NCBI GenBank assembly: GCA_023393115.1
Contig: JAEWMS010000057.1
Coordinates: 1 to 64,000 of the forward strand
Length of the DNA stretch: 64,000 bases
Origin: Bacillota bacterium
GTDB lineage: Bacteria > Bacillota > Clostridia > Acetivibrionales > DSM-1351
Reading direction: 5' to 3'
Positions 54,282-62,951 of this stretch are shown here, piece by piece (position 1 is the first letter of the stretch; every line of letters starts with the position of its first letter). Made by a program: the position numbers and the translations under genes. A model generated the notes under the pieces. It worked only from the letters and a program-made list of their open reading frames with translations. It was not told where the DNA came from and did not search any database.

Positions 54282-55994
54282 TTATTTCTTTAACTCCTGA
54301 TATCTTTTAATCTTTTTAGTAGTTGTTTTTTCAAACTCGGTATCCCGTAGTGTAAATTCCTTTACGTATTTATACGTAACCAATTCCTTGTTAACTCTTT
54401 TAACTTCAGAACTGATTAATGAATTAACATCCATTTGTTCAATAATACCGTTCTTAATATCTTCTTCAATTTTCTCTCTGTCGGGAACGATCTGGGCGCA
54501 TACTACTACATCATCCTTCCCGTCCGTTCCATATACCAGCGATTCTTTAATATATTCACTCCTGTTGAGCAAAGTTTCAATTTCTTCAGGATAAACATTC
54601 TTACCATTCTTGGTGACAATAACATTTTTTAGCCTGCCGGTAATGTGGACAAAACCGTCGTTATCCATGTAGCCCATGTCACCGGTATAGAACCAGCCAT
54701 CTCTTATGGCCGCCTCGGTGGCTTCCTTGTTTTCATAATAACCGGCCATAACGCTTGGTCCCTTTACCTTGATTTCTCCTATACCTTCGTTGTTGGGACT
54801 GTCAATCATAACTTGAAGACCGGGTAACGGAAGACCGGCCGCATCATCCTTGAACCAGCAGTCTCTGTTAAGAGCTACAATAGGAGCACATTCGGTAAGG
54901 CCGTACCCCTGTACAAGTTTTATTCCTATTTCACGGAAGCCTCTAGCTACCTCTGGATCAATGGCGGCAGCTCCACTGATAAACAGTCTTAAATGTCCGC
55001 CAAGGGCGTTATGGATTTCAGCAAACAATTTTCTGCGTATATCAATCCCGAAAGCTCCTGCGATTTTGCTTAATCTGATTCCCAACTTCAGTTTCTTCGG
55101 ACCTCCAGGTTTTTTTGCCACCTGATTCATGAGCTGTTTATAAATAGATTCAAATACCAGAGGAACCCCGTTCATTACAGTACAACCCGATTCCCTCAGG
55201 TTTTTTACTATATGACGAAGACCTTCGCAAAAAGCAACCGTACTTCCCCTGTACATCTGGCACAGATAGCCACAGGTACATTCATAAGTATGGTGCATTG
55301 GTAAAACAGATAAAAATATATCTTTATCATCTATATATAACATGGAGCACATAGCCATAAGATTTTCCGCAATATTTCTGTGAGAAAGCATAACTGCCTT
55401 GGATTTATCGGTAGTACCCGAAGTAAACAACAGGATATCCATTGCTTCGTTATCAATAACTGCGTCAATATATTCTCTGTTGCCTCCAGCTACAAGTTCC
55501 TTTCCCTTATTCATCAACTTACTATATGAAAGCTGATCGTTGGAATCTTCCTCTAAATCCATATTAATAAAATACTTGCAGCAGGTTATATTTTTTAGAA
55601 TGTTCTCTATATTTTTGGAAACTGCTCCTGAAAAAATTATTGCGTCTGCACTGCTTCGCTGTAAGCAGTTTTCAATTTCATTCTGGGGGAGTTCCTTATC
55701 CAGAGGGACTATGATACCTGTTCCATTACAAGCAGCAAGGTAGGCGGTTGCCCACTCATACCTGTTTTCCCCGATCAGAGCAATTTTTTTACCTTTTAAG
55801 TTAAGACTCAACAAAGCTGTCCCTAAAGCATCAATATCTTCTTTAAACTTTTTAAAGGACACCTGAACATAATCGCCGCCGGTTTTAGGCTTAACAAGAA
55901 AAGCTGCTTTGTCAGCATATATTCTGGCACTTTGTTCAATCATATCCTTTAGATTGGAAATCTTCCTTACTTCATACAACGGTTTGTTTTTCAT
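54282..55994 (-). CDS. Long-chain acyl-CoA synthetase (AMP-forming)
   Basis: This 570-residue enzyme activates fatty acids via an acyl-adenylate. The ATP loop FTSGTTDKSKAVMLSH (about 188-203), GYGLTECAP (about 348-356), WFYTGDMGYMD and the C-terminal GRLKNVIVTKNGKNVYPEEIE are all present. The start at 55994 has GGAGGG about eight bases upstream; an earlier in-frame start at 56030 does not. It is joined stop-to-start with the inositol monophosphatase gene. Confidence 0.93.
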   Translation of the reverse strand: MKNKPLYEVRKISNLKDMIEQSARIYADKAAFLVKPKTGGDYVQVSFKKFKEDIDALGTALLSLNLKGKKIALIGENRYEWATAYLAACNGTGIIVPLDKELPQNEIENCLQRSSADAIIFSGAVSKNIENILKNITCCKYFINMDLEEDSNDQLSYSKLMNKGKELVAGGNREYIDAVIDNEAMDILLFTSGTTDKSKAVMLSHRNIAENLMAMCSMLYIDDKDIFLSVLPMHHTYECTCGYLCQMYRGSTVAFCEGLRHIVKNLRESGCTVMNGVPLVFESIYKQLMNQVAKKPGGPKKLKLGIRLSKIAGAFGIDIRRKLFAEIHNALGGHLRLFISGAAAIDPEVARGFREIGIKLVQGYGLTECAPIVALNRDCWFKDDAAGLPLPGLQVMIDSPNNEGIGEIKVKGPSVMAGYYENKEATEAAIRDGWFYTGDMGYMDNDGFVHITGRLKNVIVTKNGKNVYPEEIETLLNRSEYIKESLVYGTDGKDDVVVCAQIVPDREKIEEDIKNGIIEQMDVNSLISSEVKRVNKELVTYKYVKEFTLRDTEFEKTTTKKIKRYQELKK

Positions 55995-56077
55995 GGGTCC
56001 TACCCTCCGATAAGAATAAATCCTTAACAAATTTTCGTAAACATTGTATCACATTAGGCCATAACTTAACAGTAAAA

Positions 56078-57841
56078 TTAATTATCCCTTTCCTTTATTC
56101 TTTTTATCAATTCGCATACAACATTAATTCTTTTAAGCGGTGTCATGATATAAAAACCTGAGACATATTCGTATAATTTATTTATACACTCCATTGAGTA
56201 TTCTATACCAAGCAATTCTGATTCTTCTCTATTCTTGTCACGGAAGTTTTCTATTATAGCTTCATCAATTTCTATTCCGGGAACCTCATTATTTATAAAC
56301 ATTGCATTCTTATAACCGACAATTGGCATTATTCCTGCAAACACCGGTACCTTCAAAACTTCAACTGCCTTAATTATGTTATTAACAGCATTTTTAGTAT
56401 ATGTAGCCTGAGTCAGAAAAAAGCTTATTCCGTTCTCAAGCTTTTTGGCTGAGCGTCTTAATTCGGCTTCAAAGTTAGGAGCATTTACATTTAGGGCCCC
56501 CCCTATTTCAAATGCCGCCTCTCCGAATACATTGGCATTAAGACTTGTAACATAGTTTGCAAGATTAGTGGAGTTCATACTATATACACCTTTGACGTCT
56601 TTTCTTTCGATATTTGCAATAGGGTCGCCGGTGACAATAAGAATATTCCTGATACCCTCAATGTTCAGGCCTAACAGAGTGGCCTTTATACCCAGCAGAT
56701 TTTTGTCCCTGCAGGTTATATGAGGCATGGCAGGCAAGCCTGTCTCCCTCTGCAATTTTGAGGCCATGATTGCACTATCTGCCCTGGCCTTGGCCAAGGG
56801 TGAGTCAGCAATGGTTATCATATCCGCCCCTGCACTTTTTAGCAAAAAGGTATCTTTTAACATATATTCCCAATTTATATCAAATGGAGGGTCTATTTCA
56901 ACCAGAATTGGCTTTTTTTCGTCTACAAGCTTTCGAATCAGCGGTTTTTCACTAGCTTTAGCAGCAATACTAACGCCTGTTTGATTGGTATTATTTTTTG
57001 TAGATACCGCACTGGTAAGTAGTTTTGCTGCAACTGCAATGTGATGGGGAGTTGTTCCACAGCAGCCCCCGAGTATTTGAACTCCAAGGTTTTTCAGTTC
57101 AACCAGCTTTGCGGCAAAATATTCTGAATTATCAATAAAAACAGCTCTGCCCCGTTCAGAGGAAGGATAGCCTGAATTAGGCATTATAATCAATTTCCTG
57201 CCGTTGAAATCCAGCTGGCTGACCAATCTGCACATATGGGCAGGGCCGCTGATACAGTTAAATCCACAGGCATTAGCAAGTCCGCTGCCTCTTACCTTAG
57301 TAAAAATATCCTGATAATATAAACCTTCCTTGGAATACCCATCAGGGTAGACTGCAAAAGAGGCAATAATATTTGCTTCGGGTTTCTTTAATCTAATATA
57401 TGCTAAAATCTTCAGGATAGTTTCATACTGCGGAAAAGTTTCAAATAAAAAATTTTCTGCACCGCACTCAAGAAAAATATCTACCAGTCTTTTATACTCA
57501 GCTTCTTCATCTATCCCCTGTGTGGAAGGGATGGGACCAATATCTGCATATACTGCGACCTCAGTGTTTCGAGCAGCACTGCAGGCTATTTCCCAACCCT
57601 TTCTTATTATCTCTTCAGCCTCCGATTGATCGCATGCCAAAGAAAACCTGTTAGCCGCAAAGGTATTTGTCTTGATAGCGTTTACGCCGGCATTGATGTA
57701 TTCTTGATGTATTTCAAGTATGGTTTGACTATCGATCAGATTGGCAGTCTCACAAGGAATATCCTTATTATACTTAGTAGAGTAATAAGTACCCATGGCA
57801 CCGTCAAACAGAAATATGTCCTTATTTTCAAATATATTCAT
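56078..57841 (-). CDS. Bifunctional homocysteine S-methyltransferase / 5,10-methylene-THF reductase (YitJ-like)
   Basis: This 587-residue fusion has an N-terminal homocysteine methyltransferase domain (about 1-290; DGAMGTYYS, zinc Cys in CGFNC and GGCCGTTP) and a C-terminal MetF-like methylene-THF reductase (about 305-587; EIDPP, RDKNLLGI, ILIVTGDP). The same fusion is known in Bacillus YitJ. The start at 57841 has AAAGGA nine bases upstream. No SAM riboswitch is seen upstream, and there are no methionine genes beside it. Confidence 0.93.
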   Translation of the reverse strand: MNIFENKDIFLFDGAMGTYYSTKYNKDIPCETANLIDSQTILEIHQEYINAGVNAIKTNTFAANRFSLACDQSEAEEIIRKGWEIACSAARNTEVAVYADIGPIPSTQGIDEEAEYKRLVDIFLECGAENFLFETFPQYETILKILAYIRLKKPEANIIASFAVYPDGYSKEGLYYQDIFTKVRGSGLANACGFNCISGPAHMCRLVSQLDFNGRKLIIMPNSGYPSSERGRAVFIDNSEYFAAKLVELKNLGVQILGGCCGTTPHHIAVAAKLLTSAVSTKNNTNQTGVSIAAKASEKPLIRKLVDEKKPILVEIDPPFDINWEYMLKDTFLLKSAGADMITIADSPLAKARADSAIMASKLQRETGLPAMPHITCRDKNLLGIKATLLGLNIEGIRNILIVTGDPIANIERKDVKGVYSMNSTNLANYVTSLNANVFGEAAFEIGGALNVNAPNFEAELRRSAKKLENGISFFLTQATYTKNAVNNIIKAVEVLKVPVFAGIMPIVGYKNAMFINNEVPGIEIDEAIIENFRDKNREESELLGIEYSMECINKLYEYVSGFYIMTPLKRINVVCELIKRIKERDN

Positions 57842-58029
57842 AACATTAAATCCTTTACAATAAACAGGATAAATGTCCGGGCCTTCCAACATATGCCTAG
57901 CCATATCCTTTGAAATATTATACTTTTACTTATTGTGTCAGTCAAGGAATTTGAAATGTATAAAGATGTTGTAGTTTTGTGTAGAAAAGAGTAAAATTAT
58001 GCTATGACATTTAGTAAAGGGGTATTTGT

Positions 58030-58206
58030 ATGGATATTGCTGCTTTATCTGTTTTGAAGTCTCAGGCCGCTGTAAGTCAGAAGGTTGGTCTGGCCGTAAC
58101 GAAACTTGTAATGAATACTGCCGAAGAGGATTCGGAAGCCCTGACCAAAATGATGGAACTCAGTGTAAATCCCCATATAGGAAGTAATTTTGATCAAAGC
58201 GTTTAG
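58030..58206 (+). CDS. YjfB-family small protein (putative motility)
   Basis: This 58-residue frame starts MDIAALSVLKSQ, has KLVMNTAEEDSEALTKM in the middle and ends with HIGSNFDQSV, the pattern of YjfB-type small proteins described as putative motility proteins. AAAGGGG lies eight bases before the ATG and a terminator follows the stop. It stands alone between divergent and tandem genes, with no flagellar genes nearby. It is too short for standard cut-offs and could be missed by gene callers. Confidence 0.85.
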   Translation: MDIAALSVLKSQAAVSQKVGLAVTKLVMNTAEEDSEALTKMMELSVNPHIGSNFDQSV

Positions 58207-58239
58207 TAATATTTCTTTGTTAATTCTTTTCTCAATTCA

Positions 58240-58278
58240 TTCAGGAATGTCCTTCTCAGACATTCCTGAATTTTATTT
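58240..58278 (+). terminator. Terminator of the YjfB-type gene
   Basis: TTCAGGAATGTC and GACATTCCTGAA form a perfect 12-bp stem with a 7-nt loop, followed by TTTTATTT. Confidence 0.92.
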
Positions 58279-58360
58279 ATTCCCAAAAATTAATCTTGTG
58301 TCCATCAAATATTACTAAAATTAAAGTTGAAGACTAACAAAATATTATTCAACTTTATAA

Positions 58361-58402
58361 TTGATAATAAATAAGGTATAAAGTATAATGAACATTGTTC
58401 AT
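58361..58402 (+). promoter_or_regulatory. Promoter and overlapping operator of the TetR gene
   Basis: TTGATA (58361-58366) and TATAAT (58384-58389) are 17 nt apart. The perfect dyad ATGAACATTGTTCAT (58388-58402) overlaps the -10 end and the start site, a classic repressor position. A second inverted repeat, AAAGTTGAA/TTCAACTTT (58323-58356), lies just upstream of the -35. Confidence 0.75.
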
Positions 58403-58418
58403 AAAAGGAGATGAATTA

Positions 58419-58991
58419 ATGCCGAAAACTTTAACAAATGTGAAAGAGGACATTTTGGCCGTAACCCGCCAAATGATAAAGGAAAACAGATATTCAGAAT
58501 TAAATATCCGGAATATTGCTTCAAGATGCGGTGTAGCAACCGGAACTGTATATAACTATTACAGTTCCAAGGATGAAATCATTACTGAGATACTTTTAAC
58601 CGAGTGGAAACTCATGCTCAGAAGGATTGACCAAAATTCAAAAACTTCAACTTCTCCTCTGATTGATAGACTGGAAACCATTTATAATGAACTTAATAGT
58701 TTTATGATCAATGTTCATGGAAAATGGTTTCAAACAGTTCAGTTGGAAAATACCGAGGATATTACCGTAAGTAAATTAAGTGAGAAGAAAAAGCTGTTGA
58801 GGGATCAGATCTCCGAAAAAGTTTCAGCCTTGATATTTCCAGGAGTGGAAAAGAAGTTAATTTCTCAGGAAGTGACAGATATTTGCGATGTTGTCTCTCA
58901 CCTTTTGATTTCATACTCCAATGAAAATGTAGACTTTAAAAGGCTAAAGCCTGCACTAATCGCGCTTGTAAACAATATCCTAAGCACATGA
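58419..58991 (+). CDS. TetR-family transcriptional regulator
   Basis: This 190-residue regulator has an N-terminal TetR helix-turn-helix (NIRNIASRCGVATGTVYNYYSSKDE, about 32-56) and a helical ligand-binding C-terminal part. I chose the ATG at 58419, with AAAGGAG eight bases upstream. It is followed after 83 nt by the MFS pump, the usual arrangement of a drug-pump repressor. The operator at 58388-58402 suggests it represses itself and, by read-through, the pump. Confidence 0.92.
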   Translation: MPKTLTNVKEDILAVTRQMIKENRYSELNIRNIASRCGVATGTVYNYYSSKDEIITEILLTEWKLMLRRIDQNSKTSTSPLIDRLETIYNELNSFMINVHGKWFQTVQLENTEDITVSKLSEKKKLLRDQISEKVSALIFPGVEKKLISQEVTDICDVVSHLLISYSNENVDFKRLKPALIALVNNILST

Positions 58992-59074
58992 TTAAACCAG
59001 TGGTTAAACTAATATGTACCAATGAGTATTAATGCTGCTTATAAATAGAACAACTAACATCAAAGGAGACTTAT

Positions 59075-61225
59075 ATGAATGAACTAAAATCTAATGCAAA
59101 ACCAAAATTGGGGATGATAATGTTTCTTTATATGCTCGGCATATTCATGGGAGCAATAGACACAGGAATAGTAACTCCTGCCAGAACTGTAATACAGGCT
59201 AATCTTGGAGTTGACGACAAACTCGGGATATGGATGATCACAATTTTTACCCTTGCTTATGCAGCTTCTATTCCTATATCGGGTAAAATAGCGGATAGAA
59301 TAGGAAGAAAGCATGTTTATCTTGTCTGCATAACATTATTCGGACTTGGTTCCCTTATTTGCGGTCTTTCATCCAACTTCAGCAGCTTCCCCATGCTTCT
59401 TACAGGCCGTGTTATACAAGCTATAGGCGGTGGTGGAATTATGCCTATAGCAAATGCGGAGTTTGGCACAACCTTTCCCGAGGAAAAAAGAGGAATGGCA
59501 CTTGGCCTTTTAGGTGGAGTTTATGGCCTGGCAAATATTCTTGGTTCTTCTCTTGGAAGTGCTATTCTTGACATATTCGGTATAGAAAATTGGCAGTTTT
59601 TATTTTATATCAACCTGCCTATCAGCTTGGTAATAATTATATTCGGAATAGTATTTCTGCCAGTTAACAAAACTACCGATAAGCCCGGTAAAATTGATAT
59701 ATTGGGTACAGTTGTCATTGTAGCCATGATTCTGACTCTTATTTATGGACTTAAAAATATTGACTTTTTCGATTTTAGCAATACTTTAAAATCTGTAGAT
59801 GTTTATCCTTTCCTTATAGCATTTGTTGTATTATTGCCTGTATTTATTTTAATTGAGAACCGTGCACAGGACCCTATTATGAACCTTAAGTATTTTACAT
59901 CACCGAAAATACTTATTACACTTATAGTCAGCTTCTTCGTGGGTCTTTGTATGATGGGTATGATTTTTGTACCTCAGTTTTCTGAAAATTCACTTAATAT
60001 GGCAACCGGTAAAGGAGGTTACTTCGTTACAATTCTTGGTCTATTCACTGCCATAGGAGCTCCTATGAGTGGAAAGCTGGTAGATAAGTACGGCGCTGGA
60101 AAAATACTCTCCGGAGGGTTCATAGTATCACTGATCGGCTCCCTGTTTCTGGCCTTTGTAGCAACCCGAATCAATAATCTGACTACCGTTTTGGTAAGCC
60201 TTGCCCTTATCGGCACAGGCCTGGGCTTTGTAATGGGTTCTCCGTTAAACTACATGATGTTGGGCAATACCAAGAAGGAACAGGCAAACTCAGCACTTGC
60301 AACACTATCCCTTGTTAGGTCAATTGGAACTGTAATAGCTCCGTCAATAATGATCGGGTTTATTGCACAGGCAGGTATTGTGGCTCAGGACCAATTGATG
60401 GGTATACTCCCTCAGCCAACGGCCCCAAACCTACCTCAGGCAGTTGAGTTGAGCAAAACCTTTGAAGAAATGAAAAAGGATCCAAGAATGGCAGAAAAAT
60501 TAAAGAATATTAATATACCTGATTTAAGTAATATAGGTAATATGAATTTTGATATGAAAGGCGGAGACGGTTTGCCTGCTGACCTTGTAAAGTCCATGCA
60601 ATCTGCTGATGTAACAAACATAGTAGATAAGGCTAAGGAAATTTCAATTTATATGTTTGACCAAAAGACTCCAGCCATTATGGAAGAAATTCAATCGGGA
60701 ATACAGCACGGTATTGACAGTATGAACCAGGGAATTACAGGAATTGATACCGCCTTATCACAAATGGGTGCCGGTTCCGGGAAGAGTACCGTTGCAAATA
60801 GTGCAGGTACAAAAGCTTCCAGAGCCAGTGAAAAGGGACAGGGAAATTCAAGTCAGGCTCAAGGTAATGCGACCTTAGGTCAGAGAATGCCTATCCAATC
60901 CAGTCAGTCAGGTCAATCAGGAATGGCAAGTCAGCAAAATATGGTTGCCGCAGTTGCAGCAATGAAGGCCCAAAGAGTTCAAATGGTAGATACCGTAAAC
61001 AAAATGGAGGAACTGAAAAATTCAATTCCCGGTGCCTTTGAGCAAGCAAAGAAGGATTATCTTAGTCAAATAGACACACTGAAACCTCAAATTGAAGAAT
61101 CCTTCCAGGATTCATTAAGTGAAGGATTCAAACAAATGTATATAACTGTAGCAGTTTTCTGTGTTCTGTCAATTCTTCTGCTTTTGATGTACAAGGAACC
61201 GGAGAAAAAGGCAGTGAAGAGTTAA
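59075..61225 (+). CDS. DHA2-type MFS efflux pump with large insertion before the last helix
   Basis: This 716-residue transporter has 13 or so membrane spans up to about residue 437, with motif A (GKIADRIGRKH), motif C (GGVYGLANILGSSLG) and the DHA2 start GAIDTGIVTPA. A hydrophilic stretch of about 250 residues (438-686) follows, with a Met/Gln/Ser-rich section (560-620) and amphipathic helices (about 622-685), then a final helix (688-706) and a short basic tail. Most DHA2 pumps are about 500 residues long and have only a short loop here. The insertion should lie outside the cell if the count of spans is right. It is downstream of the TetR gene and followed by a terminator. Substrate unknown. 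Confidence 0.9.
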   Translation: MNELKSNAKPKLGMIMFLYMLGIFMGAIDTGIVTPARTVIQANLGVDDKLGIWMITIFTLAYAASIPISGKIADRIGRKHVYLVCITLFGLGSLICGLSSNFSSFPMLLTGRVIQAIGGGGIMPIANAEFGTTFPEEKRGMALGLLGGVYGLANILGSSLGSAILDIFGIENWQFLFYINLPISLVIIIFGIVFLPVNKTTDKPGKIDILGTVVIVAMILTLIYGLKNIDFFDFSNTLKSVDVYPFLIAFVVLLPVFILIENRAQDPIMNLKYFTSPKILITLIVSFFVGLCMMGMIFVPQFSENSLNMATGKGGYFVTILGLFTAIGAPMSGKLVDKYGAGKILSGGFIVSLIGSLFLAFVATRINNLTTVLVSLALIGTGLGFVMGSPLNYMMLGNTKKEQANSALATLSLVRSIGTVIAPSIMIGFIAQAGIVAQDQLMGILPQPTAPNLPQAVELSKTFEEMKKDPRMAEKLKNINIPDLSNIGNMNFDMKGGDGLPADLVKSMQSADVTNIVDKAKEISIYMFDQKTPAIMEEIQSGIQHGIDSMNQGITGIDTALSQMGAGSGKSTVANSAGTKASRASEKGQGNSSQAQGNATLGQRMPIQSSQSGQSGMASQQNMVAAVAAMKAQRVQMVDTVNKMEELKNSIPGAFEQAKKDYLSQIDTLKPQIEESFQDSLSEGFKQMYITVAVFCVLSILLLLMYKEPEKKAVKS

Positions 61226-61252
61226 ATGTGGATGGTGAATAGTTAATGAGTT

Positions 61253-61291
61253 ACAAGGGATTAGTCCTCTATCGGAGGTTTAATCCCTTGT
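61253..61291 (+). terminator. Terminator of the MFS pump gene
   Basis: ACAAGGGATTA pairs with TAATCCCTTGT, with an inner CCTC/GGAGG pair, followed by a short T-rich stretch. It ends the TetR-MFS transcript. Confidence 0.75.
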
Positions 61292-61433
61292 TTGTATTAT
61301 TAATAGTATCTTACTTATGTCAAAGAAAATTGTTATAATAAACTGTATAAATTAGTATTTCTATGTGTAATGGGAGGAACGGTCAAATTTTAGTTACTAG
61401 TTACTATTCACCATTCACTGCCTCAAATAAATT

Positions 61434-61453
61434 AGGCTTGCAAAAGCAAGCCT
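61434..61453 (-). terminator. Probable terminator of the PBP gene
   Basis: AGGCTTGC and GCAAGCCT form an 8-bp stem with a 4-nt loop, followed on the minus strand by AATTTATTT. The tract is imperfect, so termination may be partial. Confidence 0.5.
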
Positions 61454-61460
61454 TCCATAA

Positions 61461-61488
61461 CTTTTCACTCTTCACTTTTCACTCTTCA
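61461..61488. repeat. 14-bp tandem repeat next to the PBP stop codon
   Basis: CTTTTCACTCTTCA occurs twice in direct succession, directly after the PBP stop codon on the minus strand. Related TTCACTATTCAC-like strings occur at about 61404-61418 and 53441-53460. Confidence 0.85.
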
Positions 61489-62898
61489 CTATTTAAAGTA
61501 TTTCCTCATAACCTGTGAGGATATTTTAGCAGCTGCTGTTCCACCGTATCCGCCCTCTTCAACAATTACTGCAATTGCTATTTCAGGTTTATTGTAAGGT
61601 GCAAATCCTATGAACCAGCTGTGAGGAGTTTTACTTTCAATATGCTGGGCGGTACCGGTCTTACCGCAGACCTGTACCCCGCTTATCCGGGCGTTTGTAC
61701 CTGTCCCCTTTGAAACTACTTCTCTCATAAACCTTCTGATTTCAGCGGCATACTCCTGTGATGTCACCTGTGCAAGCACAGACGGGCTTGACTCCTTAAT
61801 AGTCTTGCCACTGAAATCAACAACTTTTCCTACCAGCGAAGGCTTCAGCATAATTCCGTCATTTGCAATAGTTTGAGCCACCAGAGCCATCTGTACAGGT
61901 GTAGCCAGTATTTCGGCCTGTCCGATTCCCGTTTGCGCAAGATTCCCCTTTTCAGAAGCTTTGTATTGCGGGAACCTACTGTTGTCCACTATTATTCCGT
62001 CAGCTGGGATATTCCTGTTAAATCCAAAGGCTTCAGCTGTTTTAAACAGCTCCTTCCCAAGTCTCATTCCGAGATCACCAAAAAAGACGTTACTGGATTT
62101 AATCATGGCCTGTTCAAAATTAATCTTGCCCATGGCCTTTCCCTTATCATTACTCAGTGTGTAATCTTTGCCGATTACCAGCTTTCCTTCATCATTAAAG
62201 GTTTCTTCACCAATACCTTCTATGTTTTCCAGGGCACTTATCCCGGTTATAACCTTAAAGGTTGAACCCGGGGGATACAGTCCTGAAACAGACCTGTTTA
62301 GCAGAGGCAGCTGTTTATTGGAGTTTAGGCTTTTCCAGTCCCTGCTTAGATTGCTTGGGTCAAAGGAAGGTTTTGATACCATGGCAAGTATTTCACCAGT
62401 ATCAACTTTTAGGATTACAACTGACCCCCGTGAATTACCGAGGGCGTTATAGGCCGTCTGCTGAAGTGTATAATCCAGTGTTGTATACACATCATCGCCT
62501 TTTTTATCAACTTCCTTAAAGCTATTTCCCACCCATGCCAGGAACGAGGCCGATATATTGCTTGATAAGTAACTGTCGTAAAGATTCTCAAGACCAGATA
62601 TGCCATACTGGGGATCATAATAGCCCAATACGTGGGCAGTTGCTGCTCCACCTTTATATTTTCTCTTATATTGATTGTTTTTAGACTTTTCACTTACAGA
62701 AAGTTCTTTCCCGTTTCTGTCAAAAATAGTACCTCTTACAACCTTATTTCTGACGTCCCACATTCTTTTATTATCCGGTCTGGTGGAGATTTCCGGTCCT
62801 CTGAAAAGCGTAAAATACGAGAGGTAGCTTATAAGTACCACAAAAACTATAAGGAAAATAATCATTACCCGTTTTATATTAGTTGTCAGATTATCCAT
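61489..62898 (-). CDS. Penicillin-binding protein (transpeptidase, PBP2/FtsI-like)
   Basis: This 469-residue peptidoglycan transpeptidase has one N-terminal membrane helix (about 10-32), a short non-catalytic region, and the transpeptidase domain with SxxK at Ser212 (STFK), SSN at 268-270 and KTG in CGKTGTAQ near 411-414. The short N-terminal region places it in the small PbpA-like group. It starts 53 nt after the FtsW/RodA-like gene, the usual pairing of a SEDS glycosyltransferase with its transpeptidase. Confidence 0.93.
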   Translation of the reverse strand: MDNLTTNIKRVMIIFLIVFVVLISYLSYFTLFRGPEISTRPDNKRMWDVRNKVVRGTIFDRNGKELSVSEKSKNNQYKRKYKGGAATAHVLGYYDPQYGISGLENLYDSYLSSNISASFLAWVGNSFKEVDKKGDDVYTTLDYTLQQTAYNALGNSRGSVVILKVDTGEILAMVSKPSFDPSNLSRDWKSLNSNKQLPLLNRSVSGLYPPGSTFKVITGISALENIEGIGEETFNDEGKLVIGKDYTLSNDKGKAMGKINFEQAMIKSSNVFFGDLGMRLGKELFKTAEAFGFNRNIPADGIIVDNSRFPQYKASEKGNLAQTGIGQAEILATPVQMALVAQTIANDGIMLKPSLVGKVVDFSGKTIKESSPSVLAQVTSQEYAAEIRRFMREVVSKGTGTNARISGVQVCGKTGTAQHIESKTPHSWFIGFAPYNKPEIAIAVIVEEGGYGGTAAAKISSQVMRKYFK

Positions 62899-62951
62899 TT
62901 CATCACCTTTGCTTACACCATTTACTCCGTAAAATGTCTTAGTTCTCTACT

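Noticed and set aside
57842..58029. SAM riboswitch upstream of the methyltransferase/MTHFR gene
   Set aside because: The region is too short and lacks the conserved stems; only a ribosome binding site is recognisable.
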